Assembly: GCF_000189635.1 (NCBI RefSeq)
Contig: NW_002476353.1
Span: forward strand, 62,001-126,000
Origin: Tetrahymena thermophila SB210
Taxonomy: Eukaryota > Ciliophora > Oligohymenophorea > Hymenostomatida > Tetrahymenidae
Direction: 5' to 3'
Length of the DNA stretch: 64,000 nucleotides
Shown piece after piece: positions 28,494-40,500 of the stretch. The notes under the pieces are model-generated. The model did not search any database, was not told where the DNA came from, and saw only the letters and a program-made list of their open reading frames with translations. The position numbers were made by a program, and so were the translations under genes. Position 1 is the stretch's first letter; every line of letters starts with the position of its first letter.

Positions 28494-31400
28494 ATGAAAA
28501 AAATTGTAGATTAACCTTCAGAAAACTATTACTCTCCTTATAGTCATAACTCATCACCAACTCCAAAAATAGAGAGGATAAAACTAAATACACTTTTGCA
28601 AAATTAAGACAATTAGCCAACTCCAATTAATTAGATTGGCCTTATATAATAAATATCACAACATTCGCAGACATAATTTTAACATAAATAAAATTAAAAC
28701 TATCCTAATCTCTTGGACGATTTACTTTAAAGCGCTAATTTAGGAGGTGTTGTATTAAATTTTGAGAATCCTATCGTATTCAATGATACTATTAATGAAG
28801 AGAACTCTAAAATGATAGGGACAGGATAAATCTAGTCACCAAATGGAACAATTTACAAATAAAGTTTAAAAGATTATAGAATAAAGTAGCACTAACTCAA
28901 GAAAAGTAATCAAATGGCTAAAAGAATACAAAAGAAATTTGATAATAGGGTATTTTACTTAAAATAAATTTTAAAAAGTTTATTATCTTTAAAAATGTAT
29001 TAATTCAAATTTAATTTTAAAGCCAAAAATATTTGTGAATAAATCCACTGATACAACTGAAGATTTGAGGATTGCAAGATTATAATATGATAGAATTGAG
29101 AAAGAAAATATGTTGAGCTAAATATAAAAAGAAACAGAAGAAAACATATAAGAAATAACAAAGTATCTGAAATCAACAACAGAAATAAAACTTAACTTTT
29201 CAGGGGTGTCTTCTTCAATTAAAGAAGTTGCAAAAGCATTATAAAAGAAAAAATTTGACACAGATTAAATGCTTGCTCGTAAATATATTAATTTCCTTAA
29301 ACAAGAAAATACTCTTAAAATTTTTGTTTGATAATTAATCTACTAATTATAAATAAGCAAATTGTGATTTAAGATTACATAAATTTTATAAATTTACTGG
29401 ATAAAAATATTTAATTAAAAGGAGAAAATGTGAGAGATGAGGAGCTTGGAGACCTTGAAGAAGAATTAAATTAAATAAAAGAATATTTAGAGTCTGAGTT
29501 TGTAGATGTTTAGAAAGAAACCGCTCATAAAATTTTAGAGTTTGTCAACCGTGTGCTTAAAGAAAGAAAAGCAATACCCGAAAAAACTTCTAATGTATTT
29601 ATATTAAAAATTACTTGATCATTTGGTTCAAAACATTTTTTTAAGAGTAAAAAATAAAAGGGAAATAAAGAAAAGACATAAGTTAAAAAAGATTAAGAGA
29701 TATAATCTCTGAGAGAAAGAGTAGGATATCTTGAAAATAAAGTAGAAGAAAATATAAATGAGCTAGATAAAAAATAAGATGAGGTAAAAGATCTAAAATT
29801 TTAAGTTGACTTTAAAGATAAGGACATTAATAAGTTGAATAATGAAATCAATTACACAAAGGATGAACTGAATAAGGCTGAAGTTGATAAGAAGTCATTA
29901 TATACTTAAATTGAAAAATCGAAGAATCAACAAGATAAGCTAGCTGAATAAAAAATTTAAGAAGAGAAGTAGAGAGAAAAGATATAACAAAAACTCAAAA
30001 AAACTGAAGATAGAGTTATTGATATTGAAAGAGAAAACTAGTAATAATTGCTTTCTAATAAAAATTAACACTTTTTAAATTTGGTTGTTCATGAATTTAT
30101 TTTAATAAAATTAAGCATGCTTAGAGATGAAATAATGAGGATATCTTAGCTTACAAAAAATGTTGATGAATAAGAAAAAATGAATATGTAGGTTCTTTGT
30201 CAGATGGTTATGGATTCTGGTATGTCTGCTGAAGACTAAAAAAGAGCTTTAATGAAAATTTAATAACTATATTTAGAATCATCAAATGGAAATGGTGAAA
30301 TTAATTAAGAAAGGTAGCGATATATCCAATAAATGATGAATCAATTTAAATCTAATAATGTTAAGACTTTTGAAGAGTTAGAATAAATGAACTAAAGAAG
30401 TAAATAATCTTTGTCTAAATTATCTTAATGTAATTTTTAGCAACTTTGAAATATATTTCTTATTTTAATATATTTTAACAGAGGAAATAAGTGATAAAGA
30501 GAATCCAAATCAAAAAAATAAAAAAGCTGCTAAACTTTCTAACAAATCTAGCTTAACAAATATAGAAGAAGAATAAACTGAAGTCACATATAGAAAAGAG
30601 AAGAGGATTGTAAAATAAAAAGTCATTAAAACTGTTATGCAAAAAAAGAAAATCATAGATGAAAATGGATAAGAAATCGAAATAGAAGTAATTCAATTTT
30701 TAATTAATAATTTTAGTTTTTAAATTTATGTAAAATGATAATAAATAAAGGAGCCCATTTAAGTTGAAAGTGAAGAAGAAGTAGAAATTGAAGTCGATAT
30801 TCCAGTAGTCAAGTAGAAAAATTAAAAAAATTAAAACAGTAATGCTACAGCCAGCAATAAAAATGACTAGAAAAAAACGGATAAAGTAACTAAAAATACT
30901 TCTAATAATTAAAGTAATGCTCCTAGTGCAAGCGATAGTAGAAGACCATCCAACAGAGGATAAATAAATTTAAACAATTAAATAAATTAAAAAAATATGG
31001 CAATAAATAATAATAGCAATAGTAGTCTAAATACTCCTAAAAAGAAATAATTTTAGAGTGGGAGAAATAGTTTTGCAGTTGAAGAAAAAATAGCTGAAAA
31101 TCAGTTAATAAATAAATAAAACCCTTAATAAAAAGAAATTTAGAAAAGTGATTCAGTCTAATTATCGAATAGAGAAAAACCAAAACCAGTTGTTCTTAAA
31201 CTATTTGAAGGTAATTAACAGTTAGGAGATAATGTTTTTATGAATGAAGACGACTTTTTTGAAGAAGTTGAAAAAGAAGTAATTAAGAAATATAATATTT
31301 AATAAAATAAATAGTTATTCATTATAAATAAAGATAGAAGAGTAAGATGGTTTTGAGGAAATTGAAGAGTAGGTTGTTGATGAACATGGAAATGTTATGG

Positions 31401-33505
31401 TTGTTAAAAAGACAGTTCCTAAAATGGTTAAAAAAACTATAAAGATCAAAAAGAAATTATCAAATGTAGATGACCTAGAAGTTGTAGAATAAGAACATGA
31501 AATAGAAGAAACTGTTGTTGATCCTATAACAGGATAATAGAAAATTATTAAAAAAAAGGTATTTTTAATTTATTTATATGAGTAAATACTTATTTTTTAT
31601 AAAAGGTTTTGAGAAAAGTTGCAGTACCTAAAAGTAAATTAGACTAAAATTATGAATTTGTTGACTAAGAGCAAACAGTTGAGGAATTAGTTTTTGATCC
31701 AGAAACTGGCTAATCTAAAGTTATTTAGAAAAAAGTAAAATTTAAAAATAAAATATGAAATACTGTATTAAAAATTTCACTGATAAAAAAGATAACAAAG
31801 AAAATAGCTATCCCTAAAACATAATTAGACAATTATAAAATTTAAGAAAAGGAAGTCGAAATCGAAGAAACCATTATTAATCCTGAAACTGGTTAACCTT
31901 AAGTAGTGAAAAAAAAGGTATATTTAGAAAAGTTATTTGTAAAAATTTTAAACTTTTATTAATAAAATAGGTAATCTAAAAAATAGCATAAAGAATAGAT
32001 GATGAAAATATTTTAAACAACTCATTTGGATAAAACAGTAATAGAGATACTCCTTAAAACGGTTAAATGAAACCAAAGAAAAAATAAATTAGATAAGTTA
32101 TGGTAGAACAAGAAATCGAAGTGCTTGAAGAAGAAGAAATAATTGATGAAAATGGTAATAAATAAAAAGTTTAAAGAGTTGTAAAAAAAAAATAAATGGT
32201 TCCAAAGTTTGAGGAGATTGAGGTAGATGATTTTGAAGATACAAACAATCCACAAAAAAGTAGAACAAACTTAAGTATATTTATTAGTTTTTTAATTTGA
32301 AAATCATAAATTAGTCATTTTGCTTAGATGAAATTTAAAATATATTAATTAATAGATTCAAATAAGAATAATAATGCTCATGATTTTAGTGTATAATCAA
32401 CTTAAACAGACTAATTTTTATTGTGGCCAATAGTTGAGGCACTTCTTTATGAACTAGATGTAGACCCTTCTAAGATTGAAGGTATATAATAAAAATACTT
32501 TAATGAAAACTCCCCTTAAGGAGCTAATGGAATCAGCTTAAATTTAATGGATTTAGCTAACCAATTGTAGGAGAGAAAACAGTAATTTTAATAAAGGCAA
32601 AAGGAAAAATAAGAATAAGAGTAAGAACTAGAAAGAGTATAAAAATAATAATATGAATTGAGCTAAAAGCAAAATTAAGCTAGCTAAGATATGTTTAATA
32701 GAAACGAAGATGAGTTGTTGATGTAAGCATTTTAATTAGTTTTTTAATAGTTTATTTATAATTATCAACTTAGGCTTAATGAAATTTCTCCTATAAAATA
32801 TGATAAAAATGGGAAGATATTAGAAGATGATGACGAAATAGATGAAAAGTAAATCGAAATATTGGATGATAAACATCTTTTAGCAGAGTCGACAATCAAA
32901 AAAATATTTTTAAAACTTTAACAAAGAGATAATAAGGTTTTTTATTTTATTTTTTTAATAATTTTCATTTTGATAATAATTCAAATAAATTTTAGGGAGC
33001 TCTTCAAATTAAAGAATTAATCCGCAAATACTACAATAAGCCTAAAAACTCATAAATTTCATATGATGAGTTCAAACATTTCTATATAAAAGTGTTAACC
33101 ATTCATCAGAGATGCGGAGATTAGTGTCCACATTTAGCAAGATTTTTTAGTAAAATAGGATTCAAAACAAATAAATATGGAAATCGAAGAGAAATAAAGC
33201 CAACAAAACAAAAATTAAATCCTTTCATAGAGCAATAAAATAAAAGTTCTAGTGCAACCCCTTAGAATAAAACTGCAATTGGAAATTCAAATTCAAACTC
33301 TATTTCCAAAAACAGTTTTTCACAAGCAATTTAAAATAAAACTTCACCAAACCATTATATGACGGATTCCCCAAAAACTCCATATAGATCTTAAAACTAG
33401 AATAGTGTTAATAATTTAACAGGTAGTACGACTAAATTACCTAAGATAAGCAAAGATTCAGTTATTTCTAGCTATTCTGGATTTAAGCAGAATTCAATAT
33501 TTTGA
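28494..33505 (+). CDS. coiled-coil protein with exon-encoded repeats and a C-terminal RCGxxCxHL module
   Basis: Thirteen exons (28494-28949, 29023-29278, 29422-29594, 29646-30429, 30482-30687, 30751-31278, 31334-31558, 31606-31734, 31792-31917, 31971-32274, 32356-32722, 32774-32936, 32996-33505) give 1408 aa. Not a family I recognise. Residues about 150-600 are charged and coiled-coil-like (many Glu, Lys, Gln; heptad pattern). A Lys/Asn/Ser-rich stretch follows, then repeats ending in PETGQ...KKK, with a Glu-rich EVEIEET core; exons 7 to 9 carry about one unit each, with phase-0 introns at the KKK. Near the C-terminus an EF-hand-like helix-loop-helix (ISYDEFKHFY) precedes RCGDQCPHL (C1279, C1283, H1285). 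The same module ends the gene at 48946-53475. A cytoskeletal or scaffold role is a guess. The start is supported by the conserved ATG context in the duplicated relic. Confidence 0.75.
31334..31970 (+). repeat. tandem exon-encoded protein repeats
   Basis: Exon 7 (second half), exon 8 (43 codons) and exon 9 (42 codons) encode similar units: a basic start (KKIA.PK), LD.Y, an acidic core (E.EVEIEE), DPETGQ, and a closing KKK. The introns between them are all phase 0 and fall right after the Lys cluster, so each exon is a self-contained unit. Exon 10 begins with a further degenerate unit. Confidence 0.7.
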
Positions 33506-33765
33506 AAAAACTAAAATTAATTGTTAAATTGGTTAAAATATAAAATTTGTGTTACATTATTTTTATTTGTTTAAATCAAATAAATATTTTCTTAAATATT
33601 TTATTATTTATGTTTTAGTATCTGTGATAGTATCATTTAATGCTAAAATAAGCTAATTAACAATACTTATCCATCACAAAATTTATTATAATTTATGATT
33701 TTTCAAAAATAACTTCAGCTTACTTAATAATTATAAAAAAATTAGATATTTAGCGAACTATTTGT
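33506..33765. other. short intergenic region
   Basis: About 260 bp of AT-rich DNA between two plus-strand genes. It must hold the 3' end of one and the promoter of the next. No specific element can be named. Confidence 0.5.
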
Positions 33766-35921
33766 ATGGCTGAAATTAAAAATGATTTATAAAATGAATA
33801 AACTTAAGTAAAATAAACTCCATAGTTGAGACGGAGAAGGGGTTCAAACTCTGTTACTAATATATTGTAAGCTAGTAACTCATAATTATTAAACTCTGCT
33901 TCATAAGCAGATAATAACTAATAAATACTTAAAAATGATAAATAAATAAAAACTATTAAATTCAAACGTAGCTATTCTTAAATACTAAAAGAAATAGAAT
34001 AACTAAAGCCACAAAAGTAATAATTCAATATTACTAAATTGAAGTAAAATTACATGGAGATGAAATCTAATAAATCACAAAGATAAAGAGTAGATGAGTT
34101 ATACAATTAGCTAAGCTAGAAGTATAGACTTTAAAAAGTGAGTAAAGAAGAGCTATTTTAGAAAAATATATCCGAATTCAAGGGACTAAAGACTTTTGTT
34201 GATCTTAAGCAATAAATTTAAGAAATGAATATAATGGAGAACAAAGATTTTAAAAAGAATTTAGAGATTCTGAAAATAAGAGAAAGAGTAAGCTAGCTTA
34301 ATGAGGAGTTAAATAAAAATAATTATTTGGAAGATGAAGATGGGGTTTAATAGTTAAAGTTTAAAGAAAATATGCTAAATTCTATAAAAAAAAATTATGA
34401 CACTAGCTAAATTAAAAATTAGAGACAATTTTTCTTTAAGAAGTTGACAAGTTTTCTAAATAACGATACCAAAATAGAAGTTATGGATGAAAATTGTTTG
34501 GAGTGGAGTAAATTGCCTGGTCCTTTGCATTCTTACCTAAAAAATCTTATGATTAAATAAAAAAAATCTAAAGCTATGAAAATAAGGGAAGAAGAAATTA
34601 AATAAAATATTATTGAATCTTAAAAGGAATAGGAATTCAGATAAAAAATTTTGGAATCATAATACGATATTAATGGATAAAGCTAATAGAAATTCCCTCA
34701 AAATTAATATTATGAAACTTTTAAGAGAAAAACTGATTAAATTATTCTAGATTCTAAAAAGCAAATAACTAAAGAATTCAGAAAATCTTTTCTTCTAACG
34801 AATTCAAATATATCTAATAATTAATCTAGACAAGGAGCTCCTTTATCTCCAACTGCTAAGGAAACCAAAAACCAAAATAGTAATTTGGTATCAAATGAAA
34901 ACTTTTTTCTAACAGAAAATATTAATGGGAATAGTAACTCAAACAAGATATTACCATTATCAAAAATATAATCATAAAGCAATTCTTCTTAAGGCTCAGT
35001 GGTTTCTTCAATAGTAGGTACTCCACGTCATTATCAAGCTTATATCTAACATTAATAAGTACCTGAAATAAAATCAAAGTTTATAGATTTCAAAAAAAAA
35101 GCTAGATCCTCAACAGTGGATGATGTAAAATCTTTAGCAGCAGTTGCATCAAGCGAATTAAGAAGCAAGTTGTATCAAAGTAAATTAAAATTAAAATATT
35201 TTTTCTCATTTTTTACTAAATGAATATATAGATACAGATTCACAGAGTTCCATAACTAGAAAACCATAAAACAGCTTAGAAAAGATTTCAAGATAAGTTA
35301 GTAAAATATTGTGTTCTTATAAAGAAGATGTATAGAAAATATAAGAAGAAAGAGAAAGAAGGGAGTAAGAAGGGTTTAATAGTAGTTCAATTTTAAATGG
35401 CTCATTATAAGCAAAATATATTCCAAAAAATGATAAATTAGATTAATCAATCTAAAACATATAAAATAATTCATTAAGATCTAATTCACATAATACCTTC
35501 TTTAGGTAAGTTCTTAAATATTTTTTTTATTAAAGATTGTTTACTTAAAAAAAGATAAAAATCTGATCATATTCTTACTGTTTAAAGAGGAGTAATGAAG
35601 AAATTTCTTCAGTAAGTAGAATAAGCAGGAGACTGTTATCAAGTAGAAAAATCAGAAATAAATAATGATTTAAAAGTAATTTAAGAAGAATAAGATAAGC
35701 ATGCAAAACAAATAAATGAGGTAATATATTAATTTATTTGGGTAGAAAAATTAATTTTTTAACATATTTAGGCTAATTAATTTAATTGGGAGGGCTTTAC
35801 AAAAGAAGAACTTTCTAACTAAGTTGTTAATCATTATTTGTTTAGTAGACTTAGATAAAGAAGAATCAAATCTTAATAAGAATTTCTTAGGTAATCTAAA
35901 ATATCTAAAGCTACAAATTGA
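33766..35921 (+). CDS. hypothetical charged coiled-coil protein
   Basis: Four exons, 33766-35179, 35232-35505, 35588-35720 and 35772-35921, encode 656 aa ending in TGA. I do not recognise a family. The N-terminal third is rich in Gln, Lys, Asn and Ser with a basic patch (QLRRRRGSNS); residues about 95-350 are predominantly helical and charged, consistent with coiled coil; the middle is low-complexity Asn/Ser; the end is helical again (NWEGFTKEEL...RLRQRRIKS). There is no signal peptide or membrane segment. The last intron (35721-35771, 51 nt) contains no TGA and keeps frame, so it could be retained as 17 extra codons. The gene lies on the same strand as its neighbours, 260 bp after the previous stop. 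Confidence 0.65.
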
Positions 35922-37509
35922 AGTGTATTAAAAAGTAAAAAAATTGCATTTGTAATTAATGATTTTTCTCAGAAACTATTTCTAGTTACTCTATTAAAAT
36001 TATCAATAAATTTTATAATTTATTGTCTTTTTGAATGAGGAAATTTAACTTTATATTAAAATAAAAACACTCTTTAATATGTTTTTTAAAAAATCACTTT
36101 AACAAAATTATTTTAATTGTAACTATTGCTTAAAAATTTTAATATTTATGTTTAAGATATTATATTATTCAACTATTTATATAGTAAGGAAACATTGATA
36201 TAAAGCTATAAAAAAAATATTTATTTAGTAATCTTGAAAAAATTTTTTTGTTTTTATTAATTTTATTTTATTTTTATAAAATTTTATGATTATAAATTTA
36301 AACAAAATTAATGAAATATTTATTTACTCTCTTTTTTATTTTCTATCCAACCAATTAATTAAATTTTATTTTTTAATTAAATGAAACTTCAAATTTTTAA
36401 TAAAAAACATTTAATGTTTTTAATTTAAAAATATTATTCTAAAAAAAGTTGGCTATTTATAATCTCATAAAATAATTTTAAAATTATACAAATCCAAAAT
36501 TTAAAGATGTCATAATCTTCCTTAATTAGAAACAGGTTTAATTAACACCAAAATTTAGGAAGTTTAAACCTAAATTGTAGTATAAAATTTGTAATAGGGG
36601 AAGGGGTCACCTCACCCTGCAATAATAATGTTTGATTATTCAATGGCAATATAATAATTTTTTTTTAAACCATCTTAAATTATAAGTTTTATTAATTTTA
36701 ATAAGATGAAAATCAAAATATAATAAGAATAATATTTATTTATGATTTTATATTTTATATTTTAAGAAAAGTTCCTATTAATTAGTTATTTATAATGTAA
36801 ATTAATTTTATGGCTACTAAAGTAAGATTAGCTATATTATCTTTATTGCAACTTTTCAAAAAATAAATGAATATTAAATTTTAAAATAAAATAGTGATTT
36901 TTAATTCAAATTTTAATGAAATAAACTGAATACTTTTTTTAGTATCAATATTAATATGATTGATAATATTAAATTTAAAATTTATTATTATCTCTATATT
37001 TATCTAATTAAAGATAGTAAAAATTATTATTTATAATCCCATAAAAAACAATTTATTAAAAAAATGATATTTAAATCCAATTTGATTTTCTGTGATTATT
37101 ATATGCTATGTAGATTATTTAATAAATATAATTTAATTGAGATGCTAGAACTATAAATACAGTATTAACTCACAGTATTTATAAGTATTTAGTAATATTT
37201 ATAAAAATAATCTGCAAAAAATGTTATTAAGTTAGATTGAATGAATTCTAATTTTGAATTTTATTAATAGCAAAGAATATTTGTAAATTTTTAATTGAAT
37301 ATTTATATTTTTAAAAATAGTGCTCCTTTAAATAAGTAAAAGATTAAGATTCAGAAGTAATTTTATCAAATTAATAACATTTATTATCAAATAACAATAT
37401 CTATTCTTTATTTTTTAAGAAATAGTTTAAACAAAGGACTATTTAACAACTTAAAACAAAAGTTAAATAGATACCCATATTAATTTGAAACAATTATTTA
37501 AATACAAAG
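35922..37509. other. intergenic region with a candidate RNA
   Basis: About 1.6 kb without a protein gene. Nearly all is simple AT-rich DNA. The exception is a small island at about 36534-36666 with G/C runs and inverted repeats, described separately. The last few hundred bases should carry the promoter of the Ca2+ channel gene. Confidence 0.55.
36534..36666 (+). ncRNA. candidate structured, T-terminated small RNA
   Basis: Seen: AGGTTTAA (36534-36541) can pair with TTAAACCT (36564-36571); AATTTAGG (36552-36559) can pair with CCTAAATT (36569-36576), so the two stems overlap and exclude each other; an unusually GC-rich run from 36597 to 36620 contains GGGT and ACCC that can pair around CACCTC; AATAAT/ATTATT form a 6-bp hairpin at 36624-36640; a run of nine T (36658-36666) follows, as in RNA polymerase III terminators. 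The function is unknown. It does not resemble U1, U2, U4, U5, U6, SRP RNA or a tRNA by eye, and there is no telomerase template. The true 5' end is not determined. It could be chance in AT-rich DNA, but the G/C island stands out strongly from 1.5 kb of surroundings. Confidence 0.3.
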
Positions 37510-40500
37510 ATGGATTTGCAAAAAAGCTTTGAAAACAATCAAAACGATTATAAAAGTTTAAAGGGATAAACAAATTATGATTTTGGTGCTTAAAAAAATT
37601 TTATTTAAGATAAAAATGAAGCTCAAAAATATTTGAGATTTGGTGATTATATCCTTCTCTAATCAACAGAAGGTGCTACAAGATTTCTTTCAGCTAGAAG
37701 TTTATATGAACAAAGCGTTTTTATGATTCAATCAGATGATCATCCGTTTATGGAATATCCTAATCTCTCAGAATTAATATTTTGTATACATCCTAAAATA
37801 ATGTATGAAGCTGCTTAAAAATTTTAAAAATTTATCAGTGAAGGAGATATATAAAATGAAGTTAAGTTAAATATGCTTTAAAGAAGAGTAGAAGCTGAAA
37901 ATGATGTAAATCAAAGGAGAATGCAAAAGTATTTAGGTGAAATAGTTACGATTGGTTAAGAAATACAATTGTAATATTTTTAATTGTTTGTTAATTAGTT
38001 AGTAATGTTTTTAAAGAATTGTAATTATATCTTCCAAAATATTTTTAAAAATTAATAAAAGAAATCAATCAAATTATACAAAATTATTTTTTGGAAAAAT
38101 AGATAAAAAAGAAAATAGTTTTATGAAATTTTTTAACACAATAATAGAAAAGATTTTTATATTATTTGTGATTATTTAAAGAGATTCTTAAACGACTAAC
38201 TAGAATTTACTGGTTATTTTAATTAAATAGATATCACATTCATTCTAAGGCATATGTCAAAGCAACAAGAGGAAAAAATTCAAAAAGTTCTAATCTATTT
38301 TTTTTGAAATTAAGTGATAAATCTTCTTCTGGAACTCATTTTAATATCAAGATAAATCCATTTCTCAACTTTAAAAAAGAGGGTGAAAAAATAACTTTCG
38401 AAGACTCCTTTTACTTTGAAAATATTAAGTTTAAAAGTATAATAACTAACATAGAGTTGCCATTGGTTTATGGTATTTAGTAAAACGACAAAACACTTAA
38501 CTCTATCAACGAGATTGGTAAATTCAATAAGAAATTGTTTTTAAATTTACAGCTTTGTTAATATATATTTAACTTTTTAATTAGGAAAAATAGTTAGTGC
38601 TAATCAAATAAATACTACAGAACTAGCAAATGGAAAAAAGTTTATTTTGGATATTCCTCTTGATGTTCCTCCAACTCTAGAAAAAGTATAGAGTTTTATA
38701 TAATATGATGCAGGACATAGAAGAGATGAGATTAGTCCTTTTAAAGCTTTATTACATACTGCATACGTTTCAACAGTTTAGCTAGTAAAGCAGAGATAAC
38801 TAGTTTGGGGAGATTATGTTAGGATATCTCATATTTTGCAAAAAGATAAAAAATCTGGTGTTTTATTTTCTGAAAATAATGTTTCAGGTACAAGTCAAGA
38901 AATATTGATGGAAACTCATAGTGTTGATATTTTGAGTTCACCTGAAAACTTCTCCAGCATATTTTAAATACTTCCGCCATCGTCTGATTTAATAGGAAAA
39001 CCATTAAATTTAGAAATCAGTAGTGAATTTAAATATTAGAAAATAAGGTAGATTTATTCCATCATTTAATGCAATTAAAAAACAAATTCAATTATTATAG
39101 ATTGAGACATGCTTTAAGTGGCAGATATGTTAAATTTAATGAAGAAGATTAACTCATAATAGGCTAAAATTATGATGAATACTAAATTTTCAAATAAAAA
39201 TAGCAAATACTACTCAAGAAATAATAATAGCTTTAATAATTGTAGTATTAGCAATAGCAATAATAACAATAAAACTCTACATCAAATCAAATTTCATCAA
39301 AAAGTAAAATTGGGTCTCAGGTTTTAGAGTAGAATCAAGAATAAAAGAAAGAATAAGTAACAAATGACTAAAAAGGAGCTCAAAAATCAGTTTTTGATTC
39401 TATATCAAATATATTTTCAACTAATAAAAATACAAAATAAAATGAAATTTAAAACTAGAATTAATAACAAAGTGGGAAATAAAATTAAAATAACAATAAA
39501 GATGGTAAAAATTAAGATTAATAAATTTAAATTTTTGATTAAATGGGTAATTCAAGCTATCCAAATTACATCGTCACTTTAGCAAATGAAGGCATATAAG
39601 GTAAATTGACATTTAATTATAAAATAATATTCTTAATCTACTTTACTTAATAAAAACAAGATACAATAGAAGATGATAAATATAATATCAAGCAAAGCAT
39701 ATTTTATGAAAACGGTAATACAGCAAATAAATAAGCTCCTAGTGATCTAATAGAGTAGTATTCTTTTATAATATGCTCAAATAGTAGTGAGGAGAATATA
39801 CTTACAACAACTTGTGTTTTTTCAATATAAAACCAATTCAATCATAAAAAATTAATTATTGATTATAATGATGATCCTTTACTACTCATCAACCCTGAGC
39901 TAGTTTAGAAAGACGGTAATATTTCTTTCTTTTAATGACTGAACCCTTTTACTGATAATATTTTTTTTTAGGAAACTACTTTATAAACAGCGATAATTTT
40001 TAAGGTGTTTTTTAGCCAATGAATAGTTTATCCAGACATGTTTACAAACTCAAAGCATAATTTACAAAGAAGCCTGATTATTTCTTCTTTTAAAAGGTGA
40101 ATTAAAAAGAAATTAATGATATAATGTCAGTTCATAGCAAAATATCTTAGATCTTGCTAATCAGTGATGATTCTTATTTAAACATAGAAACTTAATAACT
40201 ATTTTAAAAAGCAGAAGATGACCTTTATGGTAAAACTTATCTAGATTATATTATTTAAAATATATTCAATTAAATTATTTAGGATTGGCTTAATGGATGT
40301 GTAACAATAATGTAATTGATGATCAAAGAAAGTAATAAATAAAACAATAAATTAAATAACCTTTAAAATAAAGATAAAACTTGTTGAGAGAGCTTGGAAT
40401 AATAGATTTAATAGTAAAAATTATATGTAATATTTTTAATCAGTAGTGGATGACAAGTGACTTAATGAAAAAAAACTATTATCTTAGAACATTCATAAAT

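Larger units (their letters stand above)
15672..28670 (+). repeat. tandem duplication, unit 2
   Basis: Right unit of the ~15.7-kb direct duplication (see unit at 1-12690). It begins in the 5' flank of copy 2 and runs through the gene and its 3' flank into exon 1 of the intact coiled-coil gene. Divergence is uneven along the unit: some tracts are practically identical, others carry many silent changes and the non-coding flanks many indels. Confidence 0.85.

Noticed and set aside
33836..33848. tRNA-like B-box sequence GGTTCAAACTC
   Set aside because: It lies inside the coding sequence of the 656-aa gene and no cloverleaf can be built around it.
36534..36666. Telomerase RNA or a spliceosomal RNA as identity of the candidate small RNA
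   Set aside because: There is no CAACCCCAA template and none of the conserved U1, U2, U4, U5 or U6 boxes were found.
40301..40332. A 32-nt intron in the channel gene to repair a frame change
   Set aside because: A normal 53-nt GT-AG intron at 40230-40282 repairs the same frame and fits intron sizes in the rest of the gene.
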